DNA of 64,000 nt from Plecoglossus altivelis. Lineage: Eukaryota; Chordata; Actinopteri; Osmeriformes; Plecoglossidae. The DNA lies in assembly GCA_036571765.1 (NCBI GenBank), contig BROE01000020.1:7402749-7466748 (forward strand), given 5' to 3'. Position numbers and translations under genes: made by a program. This document shows, in pieces, positions 33,901 through 46,040 of this stretch. Numbering within the stretch: the first letter of the stretch is position 1; every line of letters begins with the position of its first letter. Below the pieces are notes generated by a model. It worked only from the letters and a program-made list of their open reading frames with translations, made no database searches and was not told where the DNA came from.

Positions 33901-36795
33901 GTTTTGGGGGAAAGTATTTGCTCTTTTCCCCTCAAATGTTTCTACGGTAAAATGACTGGTTCCAGCGTGGACAGAAGTGCTGAAGTCAGTCAGATGTTCC
34001 ACTCACAATCTCATCACCAGGTCTGCAACAGTCCACCAGGTCGGCCAATAGGATGGCGTCTTTGGAGCGTGGGAGGCGGCCAGCTGCCACTTTGCCAGGG
34101 CTCTCCTGGATGGTGATTCGCTGGTAGTTCTGGTACACCGTCTGGTGGCAGGGAAAAGGTCACAGGGTTCATACATCATCTGTTTCTGCCTGTGCGCGTT
34201 CCTCTGACGATCTGTTCTGACAGCGTGTGTACACCCGCATACATTGCTCCCATCTGTGTTCATTATTCTCTTCTGCGTGCGTGTGTCCCTCCTCTCACCT
34301 GCTCCATGTTGATCTCGAACGGCCCCAAGGACTGGCACTCAGGGCAGGAGCCTGGCTTCACCTCCTGGTTCTGGGACTGGAAGAAGGGCCCCAGGACAAA
34401 GTTACACTTGTTACAGTTGTACTTGACCATGCCCAGCTGGGGGAGCACTCCTGTGCTGCAGGTCACCACCCCACTGGTCCTGATCAGCTGGTTCAGGTGG
34501 AGCTGCCTGAAGGAAGGACAGGAGAGGAAAGAGGAGGACACTTAGAGGAATGATGGAGAAGGCATACTGTCGGGGTTTGTTTAGTATGTTTGGAGTGTGT
34601 GTGTGTGTGTGTGTTTGTGTGTGTGTGTACCTGAGCGAGCGCAGTTCCTCCACCAGAGGCAGGTTGCAGATGCGGACGTGGATCTCGTGGGTGATGCGAT
34701 CGTATTTGGGGTACATGGCGAGCACCACCTCCTTGGCCGCCTCGTCGAAGATCTTCAGCATCTCTGTGGGCGCCTCGGGCAGGAAGTAGGCCAGGACGTG
34801 CTCTCTGGCAGCCAGGTCCTCGTAGTTCACCACCAGACTCTCCTTGTTCTCTGGAATAACACACTGCTGGGTTAGAGGGTCGGCTGGATGGGAAGCATTA
34901 AGCTGGTGGAGTTAGTTGATACAGAGCTGCTTAGCAACCACCTGTTATTATGCGGGTTAGTTCAAATGAGTAAGAGCTGGTGCTTGTTTATGGGGCTCTT
35001 ATTTCAAGGATAACGCACAAACAAACAACATGGTCTTCATGCGGATGTATTCTGTATGTGCTCGCTCACTCATGCTCTCACACACCTTTGCACATATCGC
35101 TGATCTTCTCCTTGAAGACATTGTGTCCGTGCTCATCCACATACGTGCGCAGGAAGTTCTTGAAGCGGTGGTAGATCTCCAGACGGGGCGCTGCCATGGA
35201 AACCCACTCCCTGACGGAGTGTCCCTTCATGTCTTCCAGGTTCTCGATGCTCTCGATCATCTCCTCGTCCTCCAGGCCCTCGCCCGTCCCCTCTGCTGCT
35301 CGCTCAGCGAAGCGGCGCCGCCTGGCAGCCGGGCGCTCGTCATCCTCATCCTCGCTGTCTGCCAACGGCAAACAAAGGACAGGATGAGAATAAACAACAA
35401 CCTAATTTCCTATTCAGTAAGATGTTGTAGCCTGTCAGTTGCTTTGCAGTGGTAGGTGAGTGGAATTTCATCCATATCAATAGCTTGACAATAGGACGGT
35501 GGTTTTCCAGAGGTATACACCAGGGAGGTGTCAGTCCTTCTCTAGACGTATACACCAGGGAGATGTCAGTAGTTCTCCAGAGGTATACACCAGGGAGGTG
35601 TCAGTAGTTCTCTAGAGGTATACACCAGGGAGGTGTCAGTAGTTTTTATTGGTAGCTAACTGGAGATCCTCACCGTACAGAAGGCCCCTCCTCAGACGGC
35701 CTCCCTGCTCGCGGTCACGCCTCCTCATAGCCTCCTCAGCCGCTGCACGTGCTCCTGGGGAAAGCTCCGATAGGTCCTCGTCCAGGTCTAGCCCCTCCTC
35801 CTCGTACTGGTCCAGCTCCGGGATGTTCCGGTAGTCCCTGGAGAGAGGGATGATGAGAAAGGAGAAAAGGACGGATACAAAAACAAAGATGTAGAGAAAG
35901 AATCCAAGGGAGAAGGGATGCAGCAGAAAGGGAGAGTGATGCATTAGAAACCATCATCAACTACACAGAGGGACCAGATGTCAAACCCTGTTTAAATCAA
36001 CAGGATGTGATATGTTGAATGAGCGTCACTTGTTGAAGCATTGATCCAGACTCCTCAACGTTGTTTTTGGGAGCACTGCCACTTCATCCTCACCTCTCCA
36101 TCCCGTCCCCGATCAGCTCCTCTCCATCTCCGTCCTCCTCATCTGGCAGGGTGTCACCCAGGATACCCTCCGACTCGTCCTCGAAGGGCGGCAGATCTCT
36201 ACCCGGGCTGGAAGTCAGGTCTCCCCGCCGGGAGCCGCGGGTCGGGCTGGTGGCCATGTGGAAAGACTCCGATGAATCCTGAAGACAGTAGCAGTGGAAG
36301 CTTAGACACAAACCACAATGTGACGGAAAAGAGGACCATACTTTGCGGCATAGGACGCATCGTTCAAGGACTTCTTCAAAAACATGTGGTCCCAAAACTA
36401 ACCGGCTAAAAAGATAGTCATGTTGGCTAGCTGCAGCAGTTTTGAAACAGTTCTTTTGTTTTGTCTGCGATGTCACCTTCCAACAAAAGCATTTTACAGT
36501 TAAGTTGATCGATCGGTTTATATGACACACAATACTATCACACAGTGCGTCGTGTTGTGAGGAGTGTGACATGGTAAACCGAAAATGTAGATTTATATTC
36601 AAAATATAAACTGTGGATATCATTGGGCTTTGTGTGGGTGAAGCCTGAAATCAACTGTAAGTTTTAGAATGCAAAACCTAAGACTTTTCTGCTTTGCATG
36701 TTGAATGAATCCTAACTATTGCACCGATGTTCTGAGAAATCGTTATTTAGACATTGCTAAGGGCAAATATATTTAATATTTTGACTCACCGCCAT
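30927..36795 (-). CDS. mcm2: DNA replication licensing factor MCM2 (one exon damaged)
   Basis: Subunit of the MCM2-7 replicative helicase. Coding exons: 36790-36795, 36094-36278, 35674-35837, 35086-35358, 34631-34850, 34299-34506, 34007-34141, 33626-33817, 33334-33427, 32679-33028 (damaged), 32432-32544, 31862-32104, 31520-31702, 31148-31303, 30927-31037. The acidic N-terminus carries TSSPGRD kinase-type sites. The histone H3-H4 binding segment keeps its two Tyr (DYRNIPELDQYEEEG). A C4 zinc finger (CNKC...CPEC) lies in exon 6, IYAHEDIKRGLALALFGG in exon 9, and the Arg-finger motif SRFD in exon 11. It ends KKLIIQQF. Intact exons plus the missing part would give about 890 residues, as expected. 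Walker A is unreadable and Walker B absent in exon 10, probably an assembly error. Tandem with ccdc51 upstream and podxl2 downstream. Confidence 0.95.
32679..33028 (-). pseudogene. mcm2: Corrupted ATPase exon(s) of mcm2
   Basis: Both ends read correctly: GKHKVRG just after the acceptor at 33029-33031, and VQRHPVSREW then KAGIVTSLQARC...AANPIG before the donor at 32678. Between them (about 32773-33007) the frame is lost. Short pieces still resemble the expected codons but with extra bases: the codons for ATC-AAC-GTG-CTG appear as ATCAAACGTGCTAGC. At 32742/32743, REW is fused directly to KAG, dropping about 43 family residues that include the LIDEFD Walker B motif. Because the rest of the gene is clean, this looks like uncorrected long-read sequence plus a misjoin, not a real pseudogene. 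Confidence 0.8.
33140..33235. repeat. GA-rich tract in mcm2 intron 9
   Basis: Purine-rich GAGAGA/AAAGAAA sequence with a run of about 10 A, next to the corrupted exon. Such tracts are hard for short-read assembly. Confidence 0.8.
35508..35648. repeat. 35-bp tandem repeat in mcm2 intron 3
   Basis: Four copies of a unit containing GAGGTATACACCAGGGAGGT followed by GTCAGTAGTTCTCTA, each with one to four changes. Confidence 0.9.
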
Positions 36796-36856
36796 AGTGC
36801 TGTGTCTGAATATGTCCGCTGAATCCACGCGTCTGGCGTTTCCTGTCTGAGCTAAC

Positions 36857-36890
36857 TTTTTCGCGCGAAAAGATACCAAAGCGCGCGAAA
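36857..36890. promoter_or_regulatory. E2F-type sites upstream of mcm2
   Basis: A perfect palindrome TTTTCGCGCGAAAA (36858-36871, 62 bp or more before the mcm2 ATG) and a second half-site GCGCGAAA (36883-36890) match the E2F consensus. MCM genes are established E2F targets at G1/S, so these are strong candidates for cell-cycle control of mcm2. Confidence 0.75.
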
Positions 36891-37278
36891 CGTCATTAAT
36901 ATGTAACGTTAAAGCACCAGCTTCTCCATTGTGATTGGTGGTCCTACGTAAATGGGTGGCTACTAGTGTAGAACGTGTACTTGATTTGATTACTTTGCGG
37001 CCCGGCCTACTAGCCGGCTTGGACAACAGCGAGATACTCTTGCGATACTCTGGCAGGTCAGAAAAAGCGAATCATCTTCTAATCATGACACAGTGCTTGT
37101 TTTTTTGTCCTTGCACTGATCTAACATACGGTCGGAAAAACCATCTTTTAACAAAACCACGCATGTAACCTATTAAAATAAAACAAAATAGCGTTTCATG
37201 TTTATAGTTGGATTTAATTTCACCTCAGTGCAATGTTTAATTTCCCTGAATGTAAACTATAAAGAGTCGGAATGACCA

Positions 37279-37284
37279 TTTATT
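37279..37284 (-). terminator. Candidate ccdc51 poly(A) signal
   Basis: AATAAA on the - strand, about 105 nt after the ccdc51 stop. It leaves under 500 bp before the mcm2 start codon. Confidence 0.6.
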
Positions 37285-37386
37285 AATTAAGGATATGAAA
37301 TCATGATTCAAGAACATCCCCAAACTGACCTGGTCTTAAGCGTCACATTACCTTTTCAATCCAGTCTAGATCATCAACACATTTAA

Positions 37387-39373
37387 TTAACTACCTCTAA
37401 AAATCACATACAGTACAGGGACTGTAAGAGCAAATGCTGTGCATGTGAGGACAGTGTTATACAGCGAGGTCCTGCTGATCTGGGCCTCCAGCCTTTTCTC
37501 CACCAGACCCAGGCCCTGGACGACGCTCTCCGTGTCACAGACCAGCAGCTGGGAGTCGTGGGGCTGGATGATGGGTTTCTCCACCACCACCACAGGGGCG
37601 GGGAGGCTCTCCACTAGAGTCCTGACCCCCTCCACCTCTGCCCCTACCCTGCAGACGCCCTGCTGGAGCTCCCCTAGCCGAGGCCCCAGCTGCTCCAGCA
37701 GAGTCTGGCTCTTCTGGCTGCCTTGGACCAGCGCCTGTAGGGCCAGCTCAGAGGCACTGGGGGAGGCTGGTGGGGCTGGTACTGGGGCCGGGGCAGGAGC
37801 TGGGACTGGGACCGGGGCTGGGACTGGGACCGGGGTGGGCTTAGTGTCTACGTTCTGGGCAGCCCTCTGCTTTTCCTGGCTCAGCGTGGTCCTCAGGGTG
37901 TCGATCAGGCCTCTCAGCTCATCCTGCTGGCTGCGGTGCATCCCAGCCTGCACCCTGAGAGCCTCCTGGAGGCTAACCGGCCCCTTCTGGGCCTCCAGCA
38001 GCAGACTCTTCAGCTCCTGCAGGCGGACGCGGTTCACGTACGTCGACCCCATCACGCCTATCAGAGCCCCCAGGACCGAGCCAATCACAGACCAGTTCTT
38101 GGTGCGCTCGGCGCGCGTCCGCTCCTTCTCGTGGCTCTCGCGCACGCCGGCGGAGAAGAGGCTGAACTTCTCCCGCTCCATGGTCTCTGCGTTCTCGTAC
38201 GCCGTTCGCAGTCGACGCTCTTCCTGTGCGACGAAGAGGGGTTGTTACAGCCAGCATACTCTGGGTGTGATACTTTAGGTGTATGTGCAGCCATAATACA
38301 CATTTTCAAAGTGAAACAGACCGAGCGTTTGAGGACAAAACATGTTCACCTGTTTCCTTGCTTAAGGGTCTCTACGGTAGTCTTTCTCTAAAGTTCTTCG
38401 TCAGACAAAAACATAATCTGATCCTCTTTCTATGGAATTAATTTAGAACCACCGTAAGGGACTCTCTTTTTGGTCTAGAGTGTGGCTAATATAGTATCAC
38501 AGCCTTCATTAGGGAATAAACTCTTGCCAGTGGCATGCGTGCCATGCAGGCTTAAGTTAAGGGTAGCATTACTAACAACCCATAATACTTAGCTGAGCAA
38601 TAAGCTGTTAACTGCAGGGCTTTCCAGAAAGCATAGTTTCTTTTTTTTCTTATTTAAGACCAACATACTCCATATAACGTAATGGCACTGTTAGAGCATC
38701 TTCAATAAGCTATTTAATACCGTTAAAATCTCAGTAATGTAGTGGCCATATCCACGTGGTTTACCTGCAGCAGCTTGTGTTCTATAGTGGCTAGCTCCAG
38801 ATAGTGAGCCTCCTCCCTGGAGACTCGGTCCAGCCTGTCCCTCACCTCCTTCAGCCTGACCAGGAGGGTTTCCAGGCTGCCATGGGCCTCCCTCACCATC
38901 CCCCTGGCCACCATGAACTCCTTCTCCGCCTGGAGACACAGGTATATGCTAAACCACATCAACAAGCCAACGCACAAAGCAAACACAAGCAAGCTGTAGG
39001 AAGCCGACGGGCACTGGAGTGAAGTACCATCCTACCCATGCCGGTCATTGTGACCTACCTCTGTGACCTGAGTCTGAGCCTGTTTGACTTCATTCAGGCC
39101 AACAAAGTCCTCATAGCGCCCCCACCAGTAGTTGGTGGTGGCGGAGGCCGTGCTGATGGTCTTCTGGCCCCACTCTTTCCCCAGGCTTGTTAGGTTCTGG
39201 AGAACCTCCACGGTCCTTTCACGCACCACCGCAGCCTTGCCCCCATGGTCCCGTGGAGCAGGGGGCGGCTGGGTGCAGTAGGTTCTCCGGACTTCACGGA
39301 CCCTGGTGGGGCCGTGGACACAGTAGGCAACCGGACGGTGGATCCAGGGGCGAATTGGGTCCCTGAACCTCAT
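37387..39373 (-). CDS. ccdc51: Coiled-coil domain-containing protein 51 (MITOK), mitochondrial K(ATP) channel pore subunit
   Basis: Inner-mitochondrial-membrane protein; the mammalian homologue forms the ATP-sensitive K+ channel with ABCB8 (MITOSUR). Coding exons are 39059-39373, 38765-38929 and 37387-38223, all phase 0, giving 438 residues (human about 411). The N-terminus (MRFRDPIRPWIHRP) is basic and suits a mitochondrial presequence. Family signatures: RYEDFVGLNEVKQAQ near residue 95, the coiled coil LKEVRDRLDRVSREE, then REKFSLFSAGVRESHEKERT. TM1 is at about 204-223 (WSVIGSVLGALIGVMGSTYV) and TM2 at about 415-434, near the C-terminus. Between them a Pro/Val/Ala linker (PVPAPVPVPAPAPAP) is an expanded low-complexity run. 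The frame is open upstream of the chosen ATG to 39397, so an upstream start or exon is possible. Confidence 0.92.
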
Positions 39374-40174
39374 TGAGCAGGTGTGTTCAGTGTACACGTT
39401 TCAGTACAACACATCAGAACGGAAAGGCACCTGTTTGGCACATTGATGGGTTGTGTTAGACTGACCTATACCACAGAAGACAACGAGGATGATTTGTTTT
39501 GACAGTCAACAGCAGTCTGTGTTCCTATCAAGCTTACAGTAAGGGAATGAAGCTCAGGCTCACATTAAGGAGTACATTTATCAACATAAATTCTACACCT
39601 ATTTGTCAGCTTTGAAAGTACCTTCTTAATTTCTAACTTGTAAACTTTTTAAAGTACCTAACGTAAATTGTACTTCAGAATCTAAATTAACAATTTTAAA
39701 AGTGTTTTAATAGCTGCGGATTTGCTGAGAAACATTGTATGGTCTTATCAAGCCTGTACTACCGAGTGGAATTGAGCTGGATAGAGGAGATATATACAAA
39801 TGAAATAAGCTTTCGGTGATTCCAGAGACCGATTGTGTCACTACAGCTCAAGACTATAATAAGCTATTCATGACACTAGAGAGACTGGCTAACAACTGCC
39901 ATCCGAGGTGATCCAAGGTTAGCCGGTTCTGCTCGCTCATGATGCTCCTGGAGTTCCGCACATTATTAGCGAGCTAGCTATGTGTCATTCATCCCAAGAT
40001 TACTAATACTGGTACTCTACACACGTAATCCATCAAACCAAAAGGTTTTTAAAGTAAAAAGACATACCAGTGCTGTTCAGGTTTGACAAATATAGGATTT
40101 ACATAACGATGGTGACATGACTCCCGGTGTAAAGTGAAGCTAGTTTTTTGATCAGGCATATCGCCACACATGTG

Positions 40175-40181
40175 CTTCCGG
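40175..40181 (-). promoter_or_regulatory. ETS-type site in the presumed ccdc51 promoter
   Basis: CCGGAAG on the - strand lies about 800 bp upstream of the ccdc51 ATG. This motif is typical of TATA-less housekeeping promoters near the start site. If correct, the 5' UTR would be long or contain a non-coding exon; I could not define one between 39374 and 40150. Confidence 0.35.
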
Positions 40182-40429
40182 GCTGTGAAACAGGGTCCTC
40201 AATGTATTTCTTCAATGTAGGTTCTCAATTGGCCACGAGATGATGCCATTGGACTACATTGCACTGTGCTGTGCGCTTTAAGTAATGGAAATTAAATGAC
40301 TAACCCTAACCCTAATTAATTTCCCTGACAAATAAACATTTCGATATATTAAAGATCCTGGACAATTTAAAAACCTGCAATAGTTTGTAAAAAATGTTTT
40401 TTTTTTAGCAAAAAATACTTTCTGGGACT

Positions 40430-40570
40430 ATATAAAGTATGTATATGTACATGTATATACTGTATGTATAATTATATATATATAATTATATATATATGTA
40501 TATGCACATATATACTGTACTATATATATACCATATAGTATATATATACTATATATATGTATATAACTAC
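40430..40570. repeat. AT-rich palindromic repeat
   Basis: TATATA/GTATAT blocks with several self-complementary segments (TATATATACTATATATATG). Likely hairpin-prone low-complexity DNA. Confidence 0.8.
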
Positions 40571-40895
40571 TACACTGTACTGCAGACCATATCCCTCACA
40601 TAATGGCACAAATTAAAATTTGGGATTAAGTTTAGGAAAAAGATGTCAATAGCCAAGGAAAGTATAAATGTCTCAGAATGGTGACTGATGGGTCAGTGTT
40701 TTTCCTGGTGTGCAACCTTCACCCGGCGCCCTGCCCACCCCCGTTCCCTAAAGTCCTAGCTTGGAAATGTTCGATTTGACACACTACATTCCTGTTTCTG
40801 CCTAAGCTGGTGTTTCTGAGTGATGGTTTTGACAAACACATGAATGTTCCCATAAGGTGGGATGGCAAAAGAGATTTTGGCCCTTAATTTCATTT

Positions 40896-41015
40896 TTCAT
40901 GAGGGTTTAGGCTGGTTATTAGAGCTGATCTGTGGGCAACTGCAAAGCCCTTTGTGACATCAATTGTAAAAAGGGACATAAAAATACAGTTTGATTGAAT
41001 TTGATTAGATATATG
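40896..41015 (+). mobile_element. 3' tail of an L2-like retroposon
   Basis: The segment GCAAAGCCCTTTGTGACATC, then GTAAAAAGGGACATAAAAAT, and a TTTGATTGAATTTGATT end match the common fish element tail pattern (AAAGCNCTTTGTGAC...GTAAAAAGGGC...AAATAAATTTGATTGA). Only the tail is recognisable, so it is a 5'-truncated copy. Confidence 0.55.
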
Positions 41016-41289
41016 GAGGACCACATTCCGATGATGAAGCACATGAACTTTGACTCTTTGTTCACTCGTGTGAAATGGATGTTCCAAAACATCATGACCC
41101 ATCACAGGTGAAGAGAACGATGGGTCTCATCTACAAACAAGGTTCCATTGTCAAGATCTGAGGAAACGACATGGAAAGCAAACAATAAATTCTCGTGATC
41201 AACGTGTTGGTTGCAGGAGAAATGTGCATGAGTGAAGACCTGAGCAACTTGAACAAGAGCTACATTGTTGTGTCCAGACGAAGGTCAGA

Positions 41290-41545
41290 GCTATGCCTTG
41301 TCCAACACAGTTGAGGGTACATGTGATGCCTTGTTCAACACAGTTGAGGGTACATGTGATGCCTTGTCCAACACAGTTGAGGGTACATGTGATGCCTTGT
41401 CCAACACAGTTGAGGGTACTCGTGATGCCTTGTCCAACACAGTTGAGGGTACTCGTGATGCCTTGTTCAACACAGTTGAGGGTACATGTGATCCCTTGTC
41501 CAACACAGTTGAGGGTACATGTGATGCGTTGTCCAACACACTTGC
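41290..41545. repeat. 33-bp minisatellite, about 8 copies
   Basis: Units of 33 bp contain CCAACACAGTTGAGGGTAC followed by ATGTGATGCCTTGT. Because 33 is divisible by three, frames stay open on both strands; these are not genes. Confidence 0.95.
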
Positions 41546-44500
41546 GCTTGTGTGACTACAGAGCCCCAGTCATGGAGGCGGATCACGCCTCCAAACACCT
41601 GAAGCCTCGTCCTCCACATCCTGATCTATAAAAGACAGAGCGATAAAGACAAAAGACATATTCAGAACACCAAAAGTCTTCATCACGCTGACCAGTTTTC
41701 TGTGAAGAATCAGGAAATGAATAGACGCTTCACACAGTTCGAGAGCAAGCAAAATGCAATCGTACATGGTGAATCTGTGGTGCCTGGCGATACGAGCACA
41801 GACGTTGGTTCCAGGCGTGGTTGCGTCTCTCGTGAGGAGCCCATGGTCTCACAGACAGCAGGAACAGTTGTTCCTGACTTAATCGCCTGTGACAGCTTGT
41901 TTAGAGACGCTCTGATGACCTGAGAAAGTACCAATGCACTACTCAGAAATGACGTAGTTTCATGAAATACGTTCACACGTTGTGACAGAAATGTCACTGA
42001 AATGTCACCTTTTAGCGTTGAAACTGGAAAGATGTAACACCCGTTGGACTTAAGACAAGAAAACGCATCATGTCTGGTACAGCCACTGTCTGACGAACAA
42101 ACAAACTAAGATATCAGTGAAAACTAAGAAAACGAACTCAACAACAGTGATCACAGACCTAACACACAGCAGGTCACACAGGGGTTGCACAGTTACAGAG
42201 CATTCACAGGAACATAGGCCCATTTGATTATTTGCCTTTTATATAAACTAAGTGGAGAGAGAATGATAGACATTCTGCGATGACACACGAACATGAGAAC
42301 AATCTGAATGAGATGATTAACAGAAGTAACATATTTTCACTCACTTGCTATGGTTGTTGGCATGTTCAAACAGACATTTCTGAGCCTGATATTCCTTTCA
42401 TGTGAGATGGTTTGGAGGAGAGAGGACACATACAAGAGGTCAGAAGCCTACTCTGACTGTATGTCCTCAGACCAACACTAAGATGAATTGTCCCTTTTTG
42501 CTAACATTTGTGTCTCACATTTAAGACTTTGACCTCTACATTTGGCTCATAACATGTATTTCTCTTTGAGGGTTTTAGGCTGATTTGCTGCAGTTCTACA
42601 AGCATTTGGGAAGCTCTCTGTGTTATTGCTTGTACAAAGGACTGTTCAAATCAAATGGATTTGATTTGGATTGCCTTGTCAACCATAAAATACATAAATG
42701 TGGGTTTATGTCATCAGCAGCAATACAACTGGATGTATCAATGTCTGGGGATAGGTTCTAGATCAGGATAGGTTGAATGGATGTTGGTTTGAATCCCCTC
42801 CTGTACTTTGCTTTGGAAGTAAGCATCTGCTAATCAGCATGTTGAACAGAAACGTGTAGTCATGGAAGTAGTGCTTTACTTTGTCTAATCACTGTTCAAA
42901 TCAACCCAATCTACCAAGTTGTTATTTGTAAACCCTTCCCCTCCATTGTCTCACTGAGGTGTTTAGGTAGTGATGCTGCGATGGCTGTAGACGTGGGCAG
43001 GCTACACTCACGGAGCTGATTGGCTAAAATGTCGTTAGCGGTGGCTAAAAAGTGGTACTTTGTGTCTGCTCTGTGGTGAGAGAACACTCAGCTTGCTAGC
43101 AGGCCAGACTGGGTGAGTGTGGTCTGTGACTCAGTATATATGTCGGAGAATGATAGGCCAGATTACTGCTTTCGATCACACGCTAGATAAAAAGACACAC
43201 AAAACCACTGAATGAATGCGTGGACAAAATGCATGTCCTTCTTCCTCCATTGCTCTAAAGTGAGACAATAAACAATGTGTGAATGGCCTGCATTCTTTTC
43301 TTTTTCAAAGTCTGTCGCTACTTCTGTTGCTACTTCTGTTGCTACTTCTGTTGCTACTTCTACTCTTCAAGTATATAGTATGATGAGGGGAAGTAGAATT
43401 TGATTGGATTTTTTGATTAAACAAAGCATTAATTAATACAAAACCATTCAGGATGTATTTTATATTAACATTCAAGGGGATTTAGACAAAATTATCAGAT
43501 ATCAACCAAGAGAGATTCATCAAATAGGTTTTTTATGATTCCCACTTAAATTAGTCACAGAAATACTGTTTGAAATATGCATGCTCACATGCTTTCCAAA
43601 TGAAATCTCATGCTCGCTCTGATCTTTGCTTTATTATTTAGTATTAATAAAAGTTTGACAAAGTATCTGTTAATGCAGGCTTTGAGTTATTAATTGATGG
43701 GCTCCTCAGTATAATCAACATAATCCAGTTATACATAACAAACCCAATCTGTCTGAAGGTCAAGATATCTGACACATAAGAGGCCCTCGTCTCGGTACGC
43801 TAGGAGGCGACCCAGGAGAGCTCTTACCTCTTACCTCTCTTACTTTGGGGGCATCCCTCTGCTGTCTCCTTCCTCCTGAACAGGAACTAGCATGACGACA
43901 ATACATTCAACTTTTGTTTTTCTCTCGATGTTTTCAAGAGTTTGTGACGGAAATCATCGAAAGCAGCCAAATTGGGTTGGGAGTCTAACCTCCTGGCCAC
44001 AACGTATGTTGTTTGCGATGATCAACGAAATACACCTTCCGTGGGAATCGCAAATGCACAAACAAATACATGCGCAGCCACACTGGCGGGGGGGGGGGGG
44101 GGGTGTTTGAAGAGGAGTGTACATTTAATTTGCTGTGGCGTTTGACAGGAAGATAACATGAAAAGGGCACTATTGGGCCGTGGCAGCAGTTAACAGGAGA
44201 GGAGAGCCCTGCTGTGGGGTGATAAGAGCATGTAAATGCCTGTTTATGCCTCTACGGTGTGTTTGGGGAAGAAGAAAGGTCTATTTCTCTATGGTACAGA
44301 AATCAATGGCAGGGCTTTCCCAGCCATCCTTTCTACCACATTATTGTGCCTGGCTCATGTTGAGATACATACAGAATCCTCCATGTCTGCCCCCTAAGAA
44401 TGTGTTGGCATGTTGGGTCCGGAGCACTCATTTGACAGTTGTTGTGTGTTTGTGTGTTGTGTCCTCAGACTAGAGGAGCAACAGGCCCAACCTCTCCTGG

Positions 44501-45285
44501 CCATCTGTGGCCTTGGTCTCCTGAGTCTCCTGAGTCTCCTGCTCAGCCTGGGAAGCGGCTGCGATGGCACCGAGGGATGTAGGAAATAATGAGGTGTAGC
44601 AAAATGGCAGCCATCCACCTTCCCGTCGATGCCCCCCCCCCAACCCTGCCTCCACCCACCCACATGCAAGCACACACACATACAAGCACCTGCTCCCACC
44701 TGTGCTATGAGCTCCAGCTGAGACTGCCTGTTGAGCTGAGATCACCCCTACTCCCCCTACTCTCCCATCTTCTCCCTGTAGTTAACAATGCAGACCTAAT
44801 GGGGAGAAAAAGTTCAGATGATCCCAGAACGCTTGGAACTAACATTGTCATGTTGAAGACAACCCAGCCAGAGGCTTTCTGACATACCACCCTTATCGTC
44901 TCATAAATGTAGACAAACAGGTTTAGGTTCTTGCTGATGACACCCACTAACAGATGACATGCCGATGGACCACCTGACTACCATCACCCTATTGGAGCCT
45001 GTGGGTGCCCCTTCTGGCTCTCATCCTTTAGAAGATAGGTATCTCAGACTGGTAACTGCTGATTAATGAAATCACAAAGTAAAGTAAGCACCTCTGTCGC
45101 CCTCTTACAACACATTTCGTATGCGCTCCCTCTCCCCACATCCTGATAAAATAATTCCCATAAGGAAGCAATAACACATTTAGATAATTCCAACCAGATG
45201 TGAACATGCTTCACCAAGTTAACAAGATTCTAGCAGCTGGGCTTGGCCCAGTCTGTCAGACCATGTTGTATCCAGAGCTGCTGTT

Positions 45286-45570
45286 GTGGTTAGGGCTTGT
45301 GTTGTTGTGGCTGGTTAAGATTGTGCTGTTGTGGCTGGTCAGGGTTTGTGTTGTTGTGTCTGAATAGAGTTTGTGCTCTTGTGTCTCAATAGAGTTTCTG
45401 CTGATGTGTCTGGATAGAGTTTGTGCTGTTGTGTCTGGATAGAGTTTGTGCTGTTGTGTCTGGATAGAGTTTGTGCTGTTGTGTCTGGATAGAGTTTGTG
45501 CTGTTGTGCTTGAACAGGGTTTGTAATGTTGTGCTTGGATAGAGTTTGTATTGTTGTGTCTGGTTAGCAG
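45286..45570. repeat. 25-bp minisatellite, about 11 copies
   Basis: Units are AGTTTGTGCTGTTGTGTCTG plus GATAG. The central copies are nearly identical and the outer ones diverged, the usual sign of growth from the middle. Confidence 0.9.
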
Positions 45571-45759
45571 GATCAGGGCGTGAAAAGGGACGGCTCCTTG
45601 AGTCTGGCACAGGGACACTGAGGCTCTGCAGAGCCCTGGCTGGAACTACAATCGTAGTCCCATATGCCTGTAAGAGATGGAGACGTCTGTATCGCTCGCA
45701 ACAATCTACTGTCATGACCTATAGAGAGTTGGACCCCTGTATCATCCACACAATACAGA

Positions 45760-46040
45760 GATTTGTCTCATTTATCATCTATACAATATAGAGATATGTC
45801 TCCTTTATCATCAATACAATACAGAGATATGTCTCCTTTATCATCAATACAATACAGAGATATGTCTCCTTTATCATCCACACAATATAGAGATATGTCT
45901 CCTTTATCATCCACACAATATAGAGATATGTCTCCTTTATCATCCACACAATACAGAGATATGTCTCCTTTATCATCCACACAATATAGAGATATGTATC
46001 CTTTATCATCCACACAATACAGAGATATGTCTCCTTTAGA
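45760..46040. repeat. 33-bp minisatellite, about 9 copies
   Basis: Units contain CTCCTTTATCATCCACACAA followed by TACAGAGATATGT. Two variant classes (CATCAATA and CATCCACA) are clustered along the array. Open frames on both strands are repeat artefacts. Confidence 0.95.

Noticed and set aside
41265..41631. Open frames on both strands with a repeating 11-residue peptide
   Set aside because: Produced by a 33-bp minisatellite; unit length divisible by three keeps all frames open.
45286..46040. CRISPR-like regular repeats
   Set aside because: Units are directly adjacent with no unique spacers, and the DNA is clearly vertebrate.
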